A DNA stretch of 11,906 nt from Leptospira sp. (GCA_021413405.1 JAIOQL010000273.1:1-11906), one strand, 5' to 3'; shown: positions 1 to 7,349, numbered from the stretch's first letter. The notes: a model not told the origin generated them from the sequence alone. A program made the numbers and translations.

Positions 1-1
1 T

Positions 2-262
2 TATGAAGATATGATATGTTATTTTCACATTGATCATAAACAGAGTAAACTCAATACCATTACGATCATTACGCATAAGAACAAAGAGGATCTGGTAAAA
101 GGGATCATGGAAAAGGCCGGCTTTACCCGTTCCCATAAGGATAATTATTACAGAACCCTTTTTTCCTCGTTTACTCCTGACAGAATCCATTCCGAAAAAG
201 AATTAGAAGAACTTTTTACCAGGGTAAAAAAGAAAGTAAATGCTGAAGTGGATTCAAAATAG
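2..262 (+). CDS. Hypothetical protein, 3' end only (5' partial)
   Basis: The reading frame is open from the first bases of the window (Tyr-Glu-Asp before the first Met at 11) to a TAA at 260-262. The true start is therefore probably upstream of the window, although ATG 11 cannot be excluded because there is no room to see a ribosome binding site. About 86 residues are visible. They are highly charged: a central segment near ITIITHKNKEDLVKGIMEKAGF, then a Lys/Glu-rich helical tail ending in KKKVNAEVDSK. There is no membrane segment, signal peptide or cysteine pair. I do not recognise the family and assign no function. The 202-nt gap that follows makes co-transcription with the HU gene uncertain. 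Confidence 0.5.
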   Translation, partial: YEDMICYFHIDHKQSKLNTITIITHKNKEDLVKGIMEKAGFTRSHKDNYYRTLFSSFTPDRIHSEKELEELFTRVKKKVNAEVDSK

Positions 263-432
263 AACGCTAGTAATACCCCAAAATTGCAAAAAAAGGCCTG
301 ATTTCTCTGATTTACAACTCTGCAAATTGGTTTTAGTGATAAAAAGAGCCTGAAAATTGCTGTTTATTGCAAACAAAGTAAATAATGTTTACAACTTATT
401 TATTTAGTTTCCGATTGTAATATTGAATTAGG

Positions 433-451
433 TATAAAAAGTTTTTTTATA
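433..451 (+). repeat. AT-only inverted repeat abutting the HU ribosome binding site
   Basis: TATAAAAA (433-440) and TTTTTATA (444-451) are perfect inverted repeats around a 3-nt loop. The last base of the right arm is the first A of the AAGGA (451-455) that serves the HU gene. An RNA hairpin here would be weak (8 A-U pairs) but would sit directly against the Shine-Dalgarno. In DNA this AT-rich a chance repeat is quite possible, so the element is described and no function is claimed. Confidence 0.35.
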
Positions 452-464
452 AGGAAATTAAATC

Positions 465-773
465 ATGACTAATGGTAAACCAACACCAATCAAAAAGGCA
501 CAGCTACTTGCGGAATTATCCACTGCCCTGGAGATTTCAAAGAAGGATGTTGCAGCTTTTTTGGATGCTTTTGTAGACTTGGCATACAAAGAAACGAAAA
601 AGAATGGAGCCTTCATTATACCGGGAGTCGGTAAACTCGTTCTAAGAAGAACGAAGAAGAGAAAGGGTAGAAATCCTGCGACCGGTGCGGAAATCGATAT
701 TCCGGCAAAGACAGTAGTGAGATTTTCTCTCTTTAAGGCATGTAAAGAAGCGATCGTTCCCCCGAAAAAGTAA
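465..773 (+). CDS. HU-family (HU/IHF-like) nucleoid DNA-binding protein
   Basis: This is a small basic histone-like protein expected to bind and bend DNA as a dimer in the nucleoid. It has 102 residues, longer than the usual ~90, with a Lys-rich N-terminal extension (about residues 1-10). The helical dimerisation half runs from about 11 to 45 (KKAQLLAELSTALEISKKDV), and the conserved turn PGVGKLVLR lies at about 53-61. The beta-arm signature GRNPATGAEIDIPAKTVVRF is at 68-87; Pro71 corresponds to the intercalating proline of the family. The start is well supported by AAGGA at 451-455, nine bases before the ATG. Two small genes follow 6 and 15 nt downstream in the same frame, so it probably heads a short operon. 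HU versus IHF type cannot be decided from sequence alone; HU-like is more likely for a single basic subunit. Confidence 0.93.
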   Translation: MTNGKPTPIKKAQLLAELSTALEISKKDVAAFLDAFVDLAYKETKKNGAFIIPGVGKLVLRRTKKRKGRNPATGAEIDIPAKTVVRFSLFKACKEAIVPPKK

Positions 774-779
774 ATAATT

Positions 780-1244
780 TTGGCAGATCCGAATTCCTTT
801 AATGAGTTAAAGGAAACTTTATTTGGAAATCTGCTCTGTGATGTCTGGGAAAGTTCAGGAAGGGAAATTAACGAATTCCTGAACTGTTTTCTTCAATCGC
901 CTAGGAGCATTGATCCTGAGATTCTGAAACTGGAATTTCATGAGAGACAAGTTATCTACAATATAATTCCTGAGAAGATCCGGAAAAGCATTTCCATTGG
1001 AGATCACGATGGAGTCATAACCAGCTTCAAAAGTTTGATTGATCGTGAATTGCTCATAACAGACCGACCAAGACCTGATATCGCCCTCGAACTATTGGAG
1101 TGGATATTCACAGGTTACGAAGAAGGAAATTTGATATTAAGAATATTGGAGACTTTTACAAAGAGTAATTCACAGTTTCCGGAAGATTTCATTGACAAAC
1201 TGAAAATCGGATATTCCGCATTGATGGATAATCAGGCGTCGTAG
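780..1244 (+). CDS. Hypothetical protein, 154 aa, TTG start
   Basis: The frame opens immediately after the HU stop codon (TAA 771-773), with ATA ATT between. TTG at 780 is the only plausible initiator, since the next in-frame Met is seven residues from the C terminus. No Shine-Dalgarno is visible, which suggests translational coupling to HU. The product is acidic and leucine/isoleucine-rich, without signal peptide or TM segment. It looks all-helical, for example NELKETLFGNLLCDVWESS near the N terminus and DIALELLEWIFTGYEEGN near residues 99-116. It ends at TAG followed at once by a second stop, TAA. I do not recognise the family. That the gene is real is supported by its length, codon composition and tight packing between HU and the next small gene. 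Confidence 0.6.
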   Translation: MADPNSFNELKETLFGNLLCDVWESSGREINEFLNCFLQSPRSIDPEILKLEFHERQVIYNIIPEKIRKSISIGDHDGVITSFKSLIDRELLITDRPRPDIALELLEWIFTGYEEGNLILRILETFTKSNSQFPEDFIDKLKIGYSALMDNQAS

Positions 1245-1259
1245 TAAATGGATTATTAA

Positions 1260-1502
1260 ATGAATTCAAATAGCGAAAAAATACAAATATTAAACAAGAT
1301 GGTTGCAATGATTGATGAGAAGGCAGCCAAATATAAAAACGAACGAAAAGGTATGCATCCGGGGAGAGTTTATCCGGAGAAGAAACTCGTTTTAGATTTA
1401 ATTGACGATGGACTCAAACTGGCGGATTCGTTACAACCGAAACCAGCAGATCTGATTTCGGATCTCAAGCGGCTCTGGAAAACGCTTTCCGAAATGACAT
1501 AA
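1260..1502 (+). CDS. Hypothetical small protein, 80 aa
   Basis: This 80-residue charged helical protein has a Lys/Glu-rich N-terminal half, a short basic stretch (ERKGMHPGRVYPEKK, about 28-42) and an amphipathic C-terminal helix (ADLISDLKRLWKTLSEMT). It has no signal peptide, TM segment or metal-binding cluster. ATG 1260 directly follows a TAA (1257-1259) that closes a three-codon mini-frame ATG GAT TAT TAA. Only a weak GGA lies upstream (1250-1252), so initiation probably depends on ribosomes from the upstream gene. It shares the frame of the HU gene and of the 154-aa gene and is probably the last cistron of that small operon. No family recognised. Confidence 0.55.
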   Translation: MNSNSEKIQILNKMVAMIDEKAAKYKNERKGMHPGRVYPEKKLVLDLIDDGLKLADSLQPKPADLISDLKRLWKTLSEMT

Positions 1503-1637
1503 TTTTTTTGGGTTAGTTTGTCGGAACACCGTGATTTTTTTGAAATAAAATGAATTTTTTTAGTACTTTAGTTCACTTTTCATACCTGTATTAATTGAAG
1601 AGATAAAAATCTATCCCTTTAAGGAGTATCGGAATCT

Positions 1638-2189
1638 ATGAAATTTCGTACAAAATCTGTCAGGCATAGCCTGATAATTACTAATAAAAACAGACAAGCG
1701 ATTAAATTGGGTGATGATCGAATGACTTCATCCAGTTTTACAATCCCCCGCACATTGGTTCCAATTATTTATTCTAAAATTGGAAGAGGCTCGCGAATTG
1801 ATAAATATTTGCATATTATCCTCAACAAATATAGAATCCTCGGCTATTCCGGGTCCCTCCCCAGATTTTCCGGTTCGAAACTTAAATATCAGGAGAGAAT
1901 CAAAGATGGTAAGCGATTTGATTTTAGACCTTACTGTGCGGATTGGTGTGAACTTCGGATTTTAGCATCAATGCATGGGATGACAATGACGAGATTTTTT
2001 ACCGTGCTTTTAAAATTAGAATCTTCTGAATTTGGGAATGCTTTGGATGCTGCTTTACGGGGATTGAAACCAAAGAATCTTTTGAATCATCCCATTTCTT
2101 ACACTCAAACTTTATGGAAAAATTCTGCAGAAATCATCAAATACGGCCGATTCGGAGTTCCGACATTTGAGTTTAGTTCCCCGCCTTAA
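1638..2189 (+). CDS. DUF1564 family protein (Leptospira-restricted family)
   Basis: The protein has 183 residues and the pattern I associate with DUF1564. A short conserved segment (IDKYLHIILNKYR, 54-66) is followed by a linker and then the most conserved block, RFDFRPYCADWCELRILASMHG (about 93-114) with MTRFFTVLLKLE after it. The family has unknown function and is known essentially from Leptospira, where genomes often carry several copies. The start is convincing: AAGGAG at 1621-1626 lies 11 nt before the ATG. There is no signal peptide or TM segment, so it is probably cytoplasmic. The conserved block (strand-like FRPY, two helices) could be a small DNA-binding fold of the ribbon-helix-helix kind, but that is speculation. 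Its stop overlaps the convergent meaB stop by 4 nt, leaving no space for a terminator. Confidence 0.85.
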   Translation: MKFRTKSVRHSLIITNKNRQAIKLGDDRMTSSSFTIPRTLVPIIYSKIGRGSRIDKYLHIILNKYRILGYSGSLPRFSGSKLKYQERIKDGKRFDFRPYCADWCELRILASMHGMTMTRFFTVLLKLESSEFGNALDAALRGLKPKNLLNHPISYTQTLWKNSAEIIKYGRFGVPTFEFSSPP

Positions 2190-3145
2190 TCTTTTAAAAG
2201 GCTCTGAATTATATCCAGAAATGCAGTTTCAAATTCCTCGAATTCTGAAAACTTTTTAAATTTTTCAGAATGAGCAAAAAATACTTTTAAACCAAATTTT
2301 CCATATTCATTTTTAATCCATTTCTGAATTTGCAGATTCGTTTCATTATTTTTAACTTTAGGAACATTGAAATCCAGAATAAAATCTAATAGTTCGTCAA
2401 TACCTGATTTATTGACAACGCTTGTTCTAAAAATTTTGGGCAAGGATTTGCCTTTCAATGTGTCTTTTAGAAATTCCAGTGAAGTTACCAAAGTGTAATA
2501 GCTCGAATTTGCCAGGGCAACCTCATCGCATTTATTCAGTATGAACGCGTCTGGAACCTCCATGATTCCACTTTTCATAAATTGAACCTGGTCTCCTCCG
2601 AGTGGCTGGAGGATCAAAAAAGAAAAATCAGCAAACTTGGAGACTTCGATCTCATTTTGCCCGATTCCCACAGTTTCAATAAAGACATAGTCAAAGAAAT
2701 GGCGGAGCAACCGGATTACATGATAAGTATGAGGGTTAACACCACCCAGTTCGAGCTGGCTTGCCTGTGATCTGAAATAGATTCTATTTTCACGGGCAGG
2801 GAGGCTCACTCTTGTTCGATCGCCGAGAATCGAGCCGCCGCTGACATTACTGGAAGGATCGATTGCGACTATCGAAAGTTTCTTTTGCGATTTCTTCAGA
2901 AATTCAAAACTGAGGGCTCCAATTAAAGATGATTTTCCTGCTCCCGGAGTTCCCGTAAATCCGATAGTTTTAGAATCTTCACCGGAAAATCCGAGATCTT
3001 TGAGATTTTGAAACAGAGCCTTTCGAAATTCTCCTGAATCTTCCCGTTCAATCTCTGAAATAAGTTTTGCAAGAGCAAATTTCTCACCGTTCCCGGCTTC
3101 GGAAATCAGGCTCGAGAGATCAGCCGTGCCCGGTATTCTTCGCAT
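2186..3145 (-). CDS. meaB: MeaB/ArgK-type GTPase, chaperone of B12-dependent acyl-CoA mutase
   Basis: This is a G3E-type P-loop GTPase. In the known family, MeaB loads adenosylcobalamin into the mutase and protects it from inactivation. Visible motifs are: Walker A GTPGAGKS (65-72); AIDPSS (94-99) and GGSILGDRTR (103-112); the switch region ETVGIGQNE (157-165); GGDQVQFMKSGIMEVPD (183-199); and the guanine-specificity motif NKCD (204-207). The length of 319 aa fits the family (about 310-340). The segment normally resembling RPSPSSGTLGGVA is replaced by RSQASQLELGGVN (125-137), a noticeable divergence in a conserved loop. The ATG at 3145 lies inside the mutase gene (26-nt overlap) without an obvious Shine-Dalgarno, so translation is probably coupled to it. 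The adjacent mutase supports the functional call strongly. Confidence 0.93.
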   Translation of the reverse strand: MRRIPGTADLSSLISEAGNGEKFALAKLISEIEREDSGEFRKALFQNLKDLGFSGEDSKTIGFTGTPGAGKSSLIGALSFEFLKKSQKKLSIVAIDPSSNVSGGSILGDRTRVSLPARENRIYFRSQASQLELGGVNPHTYHVIRLLRHFFDYVFIETVGIGQNEIEVSKFADFSFLILQPLGGDQVQFMKSGIMEVPDAFILNKCDEVALANSSYYTLVTSLEFLKDTLKGKSLPKIFRTSVVNKSGIDELLDFILDFNVPKVKNNETNLQIQKWIKNEYGKFGLKVFFAHSEKFKKFSEFEEFETAFLDIIQSLLKD

Positions 3146-5144
3146 GAATAAGATCTACGATTTTATCAATAATTGCCATCAGATCGAAATCTTTAGGGGT
3201 AAAAATTTCTTTTATACCTGTTTTTCTTAAGCTTTCAAAATCAGACTCAGGAATGATTCCCCCCATCACAACGGGTATCTTATCCGATGCTTTATAATGA
3301 ACAAGTTCATCCAAAATTTGTTTCGCAATTTCATTGTGAGATCCTGAAAGAATCGATATCCCAATAACATCTGCATTTTCTTCCACAGCACTCTGGACAA
3401 TTTCTTCAGGTGTAAGACGGATCCCGGAATAAATCACATCGAAACCGGCGTGCTTTGCAGTAATTGCTATCATCTCTGCTCCGTTTGAATGCCCATCCAG
3501 TCCCGGTTTACCAACCACCATACGTGGACGATGTCCCACTTTCTGTATGAATGCATTTACTTTTGCTCTGACTTTGTCGACCTGATCATTTTCAATGCTC
3601 AGTTTCTGCCCTTCAACGCCAGTCGCGGGATGATATTCACCGAAAACTTTTCGCAATGTATCAGCCCACTCCCCGGTTGATATCCTTGCCTTTGCACATT
3701 CAATGGAAGCTTGCATCATATTTTTATTTTCACGGGCACATTTTTCCAGATTTTCCAAAGCGTCTTTTGCCCTCGCATCATTTCGTTTATTTTTAGTATC
3801 CTGAAGCAATTTCAGGGTAATTTCAGCAGAAGCAGGATCTACTTTGAACACTCCACCGTCAGAATCCGTCATCAGTGGTGATTTAATTCCTTCTGTCCAT
3901 TTATTCTTTCCGACAACAATCAGTTCGCTCGAGTTGATTTTTGACATCCGTTCGGACTGGGATTTTACAAGCTGCGATTTCATATATCCGTTATCTATCG
4001 CCTTGATTGCGCCTCCCATATCCAATATTTTATGAATTTCGGTGTAAGCTTCTTCTTTTAGGGATTTAACTTTGCTGGCGACGACATGCGAACCATCGAA
4101 AATATCCGGATATTCCAACAGATCGGTTTCATAGGCAAGAACCTGCTGAAGACGGAGAGACCATTGCTGATCCCATGGCCGGGGAAGAGAAAGGGCTTCG
4201 TTCCAGGCAGGAAGTTGCAATGCCCTGCATCTCGAATTTTTGCTCAGGGTAACGCCTAACGTTTCAATCAGGATTCTCCACGCATTATTTTCCGGTTGTT
4301 CCTCTGTAAGCCCCAATGAGTTTACCTGGACACCGTACCGGAAAATTCTATATTTCGGGTTTTTAACTTTGTAACGGTCCCTCGTTATTTCTTCCCACAT
4401 TTCAGAGAAAGCACGCATCTTGCACATTTCCTCTATAAACCGGATCCCGGCATTTACGAAGAAGGAAATCCGTCCGACGCATCTTTCAAATTCCTCCTCA
4501 GTAAAACAATTTCTCTCTCTGATCGCATCCAGAATTGCCATTGCCGTAGCGAGGGCAAAAGAAAGCTCCTGAACGGGAGTTGCCCCAGCCTCCTGCAAAT
4601 GATAGGAGCAGATATTTGACGGGTTCCATTTCGGCGTATTTTTCAGGCAGTATTCGTACATATCGACGATTATCCGGATTGAATGTTCCGGAGGGAAAAT
4701 GTAGGTTCCTCTTGCCAGATATTCTTTAATGATATCATTTTGGGTAGTTCCTTCCAGCTTATCCAGAGGGACTCCTGTTTCATCCGCCAATGCTACATAA
4801 AGTGACAACAACCACATTGACGTTCCGTTAATCGTCATGGAAGTATTCATCTCACCTAACGGTATCTGATCGAAAAGGATCTTGAAATCATCAAGAGTAT
4901 TGATTGGAACGCCAACTTTCCCGATTTCCGGTTTTGCTACAGCATGATCGGAGCTGTACCCGCACTGAGTTGGAAGATCAAAGGCTATTGATAGTCCTGT
5001 CTGCCCTTTTGAAAGGTTTTTACGATACAATTCGTTTGATGCTTTGGCGTTGGTATGACCGGCATAAGTTCTGAAAATCCAGGGCTTATCTTTAACTGGT
5101 TCTTCTTTATCGTTATAGATTATGTGGGCCTTTTTGTTTTTCAT
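3120..5144 (-). CDS. meaA: Coenzyme B12-dependent acyl-CoA mutase, MeaA / ethylmalonyl-CoA mutase type
   Basis: This 674-aa single-chain mutase has an N-terminal TIM-barrel substrate domain and a C-terminal cobalamin domain. B12-binding motif DGHSNG is at 550-555 with axial His552; SILSGSH (597-603) and GGIIP (628-632) follow. By spacing, Tyr27 (TYAGH), Arg145 (ARGTY) and His182 (YHLQEAGAT) match Tyr89, Arg207 and His244 of Propionibacterium methylmalonyl-CoA mutase. The wording of several blocks matches the ethylmalonyl-CoA mutase subclass better than methylmalonyl-CoA mutase: PWIFRTYAGHTNAKASN (21-37), YGVQVNSLGLTEEQPENN (270-287), LPAWNEALSLPRPWDQQWS (311-329) and KPGLDGHSNGAE (546-557). 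The likely reaction is ethylmalonyl-CoA to methylsuccinyl-CoA; methylmalonyl-CoA mutation remains possible. AAGAGGA (5155-5149) supports ATG 5144. The next gene, meaB, encodes its chaperone. Confidence 0.93.
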   Translation of the reverse strand: MKNKKAHIIYNDKEEPVKDKPWIFRTYAGHTNAKASNELYRKNLSKGQTGLSIAFDLPTQCGYSSDHAVAKPEIGKVGVPINTLDDFKILFDQIPLGEMNTSMTINGTSMWLLSLYVALADETGVPLDKLEGTTQNDIIKEYLARGTYIFPPEHSIRIIVDMYEYCLKNTPKWNPSNICSYHLQEAGATPVQELSFALATAMAILDAIRERNCFTEEEFERCVGRISFFVNAGIRFIEEMCKMRAFSEMWEEITRDRYKVKNPKYRIFRYGVQVNSLGLTEEQPENNAWRILIETLGVTLSKNSRCRALQLPAWNEALSLPRPWDQQWSLRLQQVLAYETDLLEYPDIFDGSHVVASKVKSLKEEAYTEIHKILDMGGAIKAIDNGYMKSQLVKSQSERMSKINSSELIVVGKNKWTEGIKSPLMTDSDGGVFKVDPASAEITLKLLQDTKNKRNDARAKDALENLEKCARENKNMMQASIECAKARISTGEWADTLRKVFGEYHPATGVEGQKLSIENDQVDKVRAKVNAFIQKVGHRPRMVVGKPGLDGHSNGAEMIAITAKHAGFDVIYSGIRLTPEEIVQSAVEENADVIGISILSGSHNEIAKQILDELVHYKASDKIPVVMGGIIPESDFESLRKTGIKEIFTPKDFDLMAIIDKIVDLIHAKNTGHG

Positions 5145-5176
5145 GCTATCCTCTTGAATTAGATACTATTCAGAAT

Positions 5177-5191
5177 ATTATATGCTATAAT
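5177..5191. promoter_or_regulatory. Back-to-back TATAAT hexamers (possible divergent -10 elements)
   Basis: ATTATA-TGC-TATAAT is a perfect 15-bp inverted repeat in the 197-nt divergent gap between meaA and the membrane-protein gene. On the minus strand TATAAT (5182-5177) would give a leader of roughly 25 nt to meaA, including its ribosome binding site. On the plus strand TATAAT (5186-5191) would give a leader of about 140 nt. Neither has a recognisable TTGACA-like -35 at 16-18 nt, so the call rests on the -10 matches and position only. No B12 riboswitch is recognisable in this gap. Confidence 0.3.
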
Positions 5192-5341
5192 TACACCTAA
5201 ATTTTTACTTTTGCTTTCATATCTGACTGAGAACCTGTCCCAAAAGGCCTATATCAGTCTGGCAAGGAGAAAGAACCCTGCTGTGCGATTAATATATTAA
5301 ACATAAATCCTAGTAATAGGGTAGGCTTTCACCAGTTTGCG

Positions 5342-6667
5342 ATGAATTTAGAAAAAAATACAAATGCGAATCCTTATCAGATTATTCTTTCTGTTCTCTT
5401 ATTGTCATTCTGCCTTTCCATTTTCTATTCGATAAAAGATAATTTCCTTTTTCCGGATTCTTTCAACTCGCTGGCTAATCTGAAATCTCTGACGGAGGAT
5501 GGAAAATTTCATTCTCCTTCCGAACCTCTTCCGGTCATTTTACTCTTCGTATGGAAAAATATTTCAGGACTGAATTATTTCCCGGCCTATCATTCGCTTG
5601 CCGCATTATTGTTTGCAATTTTTCTTCATCTCACGCTTTTATTGTTTCAGAGACAAACATGGAAAATTAATCATTATCTCCTGGTCTATCTCACCGGGTT
5701 TCTCCCGTTCGGGTTCGAGTTGCCCGGTCTCTATTTCAATGAGCTTTTCTGTGCAATCGTTGTATTAACAATTCTGCTTACTTTCCGGATGCAGTATTTT
5801 TATGATTTACTGATTTTTACCACTCTCACTATTATTGCTTTTTTATCCGGTATCCTGATGTTTATTCTGGCCTATACTTGCTTTGTGATCAAGGCCGGAA
5901 CTATAGGGATAAGGGAGCAACGTGCCAGAACTTCCGTTTTTTACAAAAGAAAAAATATTCCGGGTGTCATACTCGTAAGTTATCTCACATTTATTTTTAT
6001 AATTCTTTTTTGCTTCGGAATTTTCGGATTCTTTGGAGATAATTCTTTCCGCTTTATGTTTGATTATTTCGGAAAAATATCTCTGCGCTTTGGTTTGCCT
6101 CTCATTACTATATTTGCCGGTACATATCTTTTGCGTTCGGAAAAAGAACTCAATTCAATTGCAAGCAGCGTTGTCATTGTAATTGTTATTTTTATTTCTG
6201 GTTATTTTTCTTTTAAATCTACTCACAATAAATTAAATCTTGAAGATCTGAATGCGCAGAAAAGCGCATATCTTTCTTTGAAAGGAAAGGGCCTCATTAC
6301 ACGGGATCAGGCCATTTATTCCGATGCTTTATTCAGTAATTACATATATTTCTATGCAAAAGAACAACTTATTTCGACTAACCTTGAAAGCATGAAGCCG
6401 AACGATCTTCTGGTTCTTAATGGAATCTGGAGTGCCGACAGAATCCAGATTGACAAGATTTTCAGGTCGAGGCGTCAGATTTACTTTCCACTTGATTCTA
6501 AATCGGTTCTAGTGAGAAAAGAATTCATTGAGCGGATTAATTCAGTCCGGGAGGATTCCCAGATAAAAATCAAACTTTCAAATACTGTAGAGTCCATCAA
6601 AAAGATTTCTGCATATGGGAAAGTAAAAATATTTCTGATGAGTCTATTTTCCCTTGAAAATGCTTAA
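5342..6667 (+). CDS. Multi-pass inner-membrane protein, GT-C-like topology, function unknown
   Basis: The product has 441 aa. Hydrophobic segments lie at about 12-30, 63-72, 84-102, 112-123, 134-148, 155-183, 207-231, 250-264 and 274-290. A hydrophilic C-terminal region of about 130 residues follows (300-430), with a last hydrophobic patch near 427-437. TM1 is followed by a loop with FPDSFNSLANLKSLTEDGKF and SEPLPVILL (about 37-68). This is the arrangement seen after TM1 in GT-C glycosyltransferases and PMT/ArnT-like proteins, where an acidic residue in that loop is catalytic. This resemblance is topological only; the usual DE pair is absent and the protein has fewer TM helices than most GT-C enzymes. 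ATG 5342 has no clear Shine-Dalgarno. Its end overlaps the methyltransferase gene, suggesting a shared task such as glycan or lipid modification, but this is inference. Confidence 0.75.
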   Translation: MNLEKNTNANPYQIILSVLLLSFCLSIFYSIKDNFLFPDSFNSLANLKSLTEDGKFHSPSEPLPVILLFVWKNISGLNYFPAYHSLAALLFAIFLHLTLLLFQRQTWKINHYLLVYLTGFLPFGFELPGLYFNELFCAIVVLTILLTFRMQYFYDLLIFTTLTIIAFLSGILMFILAYTCFVIKAGTIGIREQRARTSVFYKRKNIPGVILVSYLTFIFIILFCFGIFGFFGDNSFRFMFDYFGKISLRFGLPLITIFAGTYLLRSEKELNSIASSVVIVIVIFISGYFSFKSTHNKLNLEDLNAQKSAYLSLKGKGLITRDQAIYSDALFSNYIYFYAKEQLISTNLESMKPNDLLVLNGIWSADRIQIDKIFRSRRQIYFPLDSKSVLVRKEFIERINSVREDSQIKIKLSNTVESIKKISAYGKVKIFLMSLFSLENA

Positions 6668-7349
6668 AAAACTTTTCCCGGAAATTTCCGGTCAAAAAAA
6701 AATAATCCAAGGTGCCAATGGCAAATTATTTGAACAGGCATATTGGAGCGATATTTATGGAAGAGGGGATGATGTAGACGGGACTTTCAACGCAAAAGAA
6801 CACGCTCGCTATTTGCATTCCCTATTTTCTTTGCTCAAAATCAGAATCCGGTCAATTTTTGATTTTGGCTTTGGAAAAGGAGTTTTACTCCGGGAGTTTT
6901 CAAAGCTTTTTGAGCCACTTAAAATCGTAGCCGTCGATCCGTCAGTGCAAATGGTAGAAGCAATCAGGACATGCGACTGGATACGGAAATACAATGCTGC
7001 CATAATTCACAATTCGATCCAGGATCTTGAACCGGCAAAATTCAAATACGCACCATTTGATCTTGGGATATGCAATTCAGTACTGCAGTATATTCCTGAT
7101 TCAGAACTACAAACAGCAGTCGAGAAAATTTCTTTGCTGGCGAAATATGTATATTTTACAGTGCCGACTGATCAGGATTATGACAGGATGAAGAAAGAAA
7201 TTAAATTTCAGGATCCCTATGCCTATCACCGTTCAAAGAATTTCTATCTGAAAAAGCTAAAGCCGTTCTTCACCTTTGTATCATTCAATGTCCTCGAAAG
7301 CCGGATTGTGAAAGAATGTCAGTTTGAAGATGAAATTTTCAGGTTCTAA
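6660..7349 (+). CDS. Class I SAM-dependent methyltransferase
   Basis: This is a Rossmann-fold methyltransferase of about 229 aa; target unknown. Motif I is IFDFGFGKGVLL (66-77), with the SAM-binding glycines. The acidic end of strand 2 is IVAVDPS (89-95), where Asp93 should contact the ribose. FDLGICNSVLQYIPDSEL (133-150) is the post-motif region typical of Methyltransf_11/25-like enzymes. The N-terminal 60 residues are helical and include AYWSDIYGRGDD, resembling leader segments of methyltransferases acting on small molecules or glycans. I prefer ATG 6660, which overlaps the membrane-protein stop (TAA 6665-6667) by 8 nt; a TTG six bases earlier (6654) is the alternative. No Shine-Dalgarno is visible, so coupling to the upstream gene is likely. 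The stop overlaps the convergent PDZ gene by 4 nt. Confidence 0.85.
   Translation: MLKKLFPEISGQKKIIQGANGKLFEQAYWSDIYGRGDDVDGTFNAKEHARYLHSLFSLLKIRIRSIFDFGFGKGVLLREFSKLFEPLKIVAVDPSVQMVEAIRTCDWIRKYNAAIIHNSIQDLEPAKFKYAPFDLGICNSVLQYIPDSELQTAVEKISLLAKYVYFTVPTDQDYDRMKKEIKFQDPYAYHRSKNFYLKKLKPFFTFVSFNVLESRIVKECQFEDEIFRF

Noticed and set aside
388..423. Promoter TTTACA ... TAATAT upstream of HU
   Set aside because: The spacer would be 24 nt, too long for a sigma-70 promoter, and no alternative pairing was convincing.
1503..1560. Intrinsic terminator CGG-AACA-CCG followed by T7
   Set aside because: The stem has only three pairs and does not extend; the T runs are common in this AT-rich gap.
3120..5144. 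Plain methylmalonyl-CoA mutase, or a split small-subunit/large-subunit type
   Set aside because: It is a single chain with its own B12 domain, and its diagnostic blocks follow the MeaA/Ecm subclass better; methylmalonyl-CoA activity is kept as an alternative only.
5264..5300. Leader peptide GTG CGA TTA ATA TAT TAA behind AAGGAG
   Set aside because: The spacing is 13 nt, the peptide is five residues without informative composition, and no attenuator structure follows.
5145..5341. Cobalamin riboswitch upstream of the B12-dependent mutase
   Set aside because: Read on both strands, the gap lacks the conserved B12-box and the other characteristic blocks; short resemblances such as GGTGAAAGCC are too small to count.
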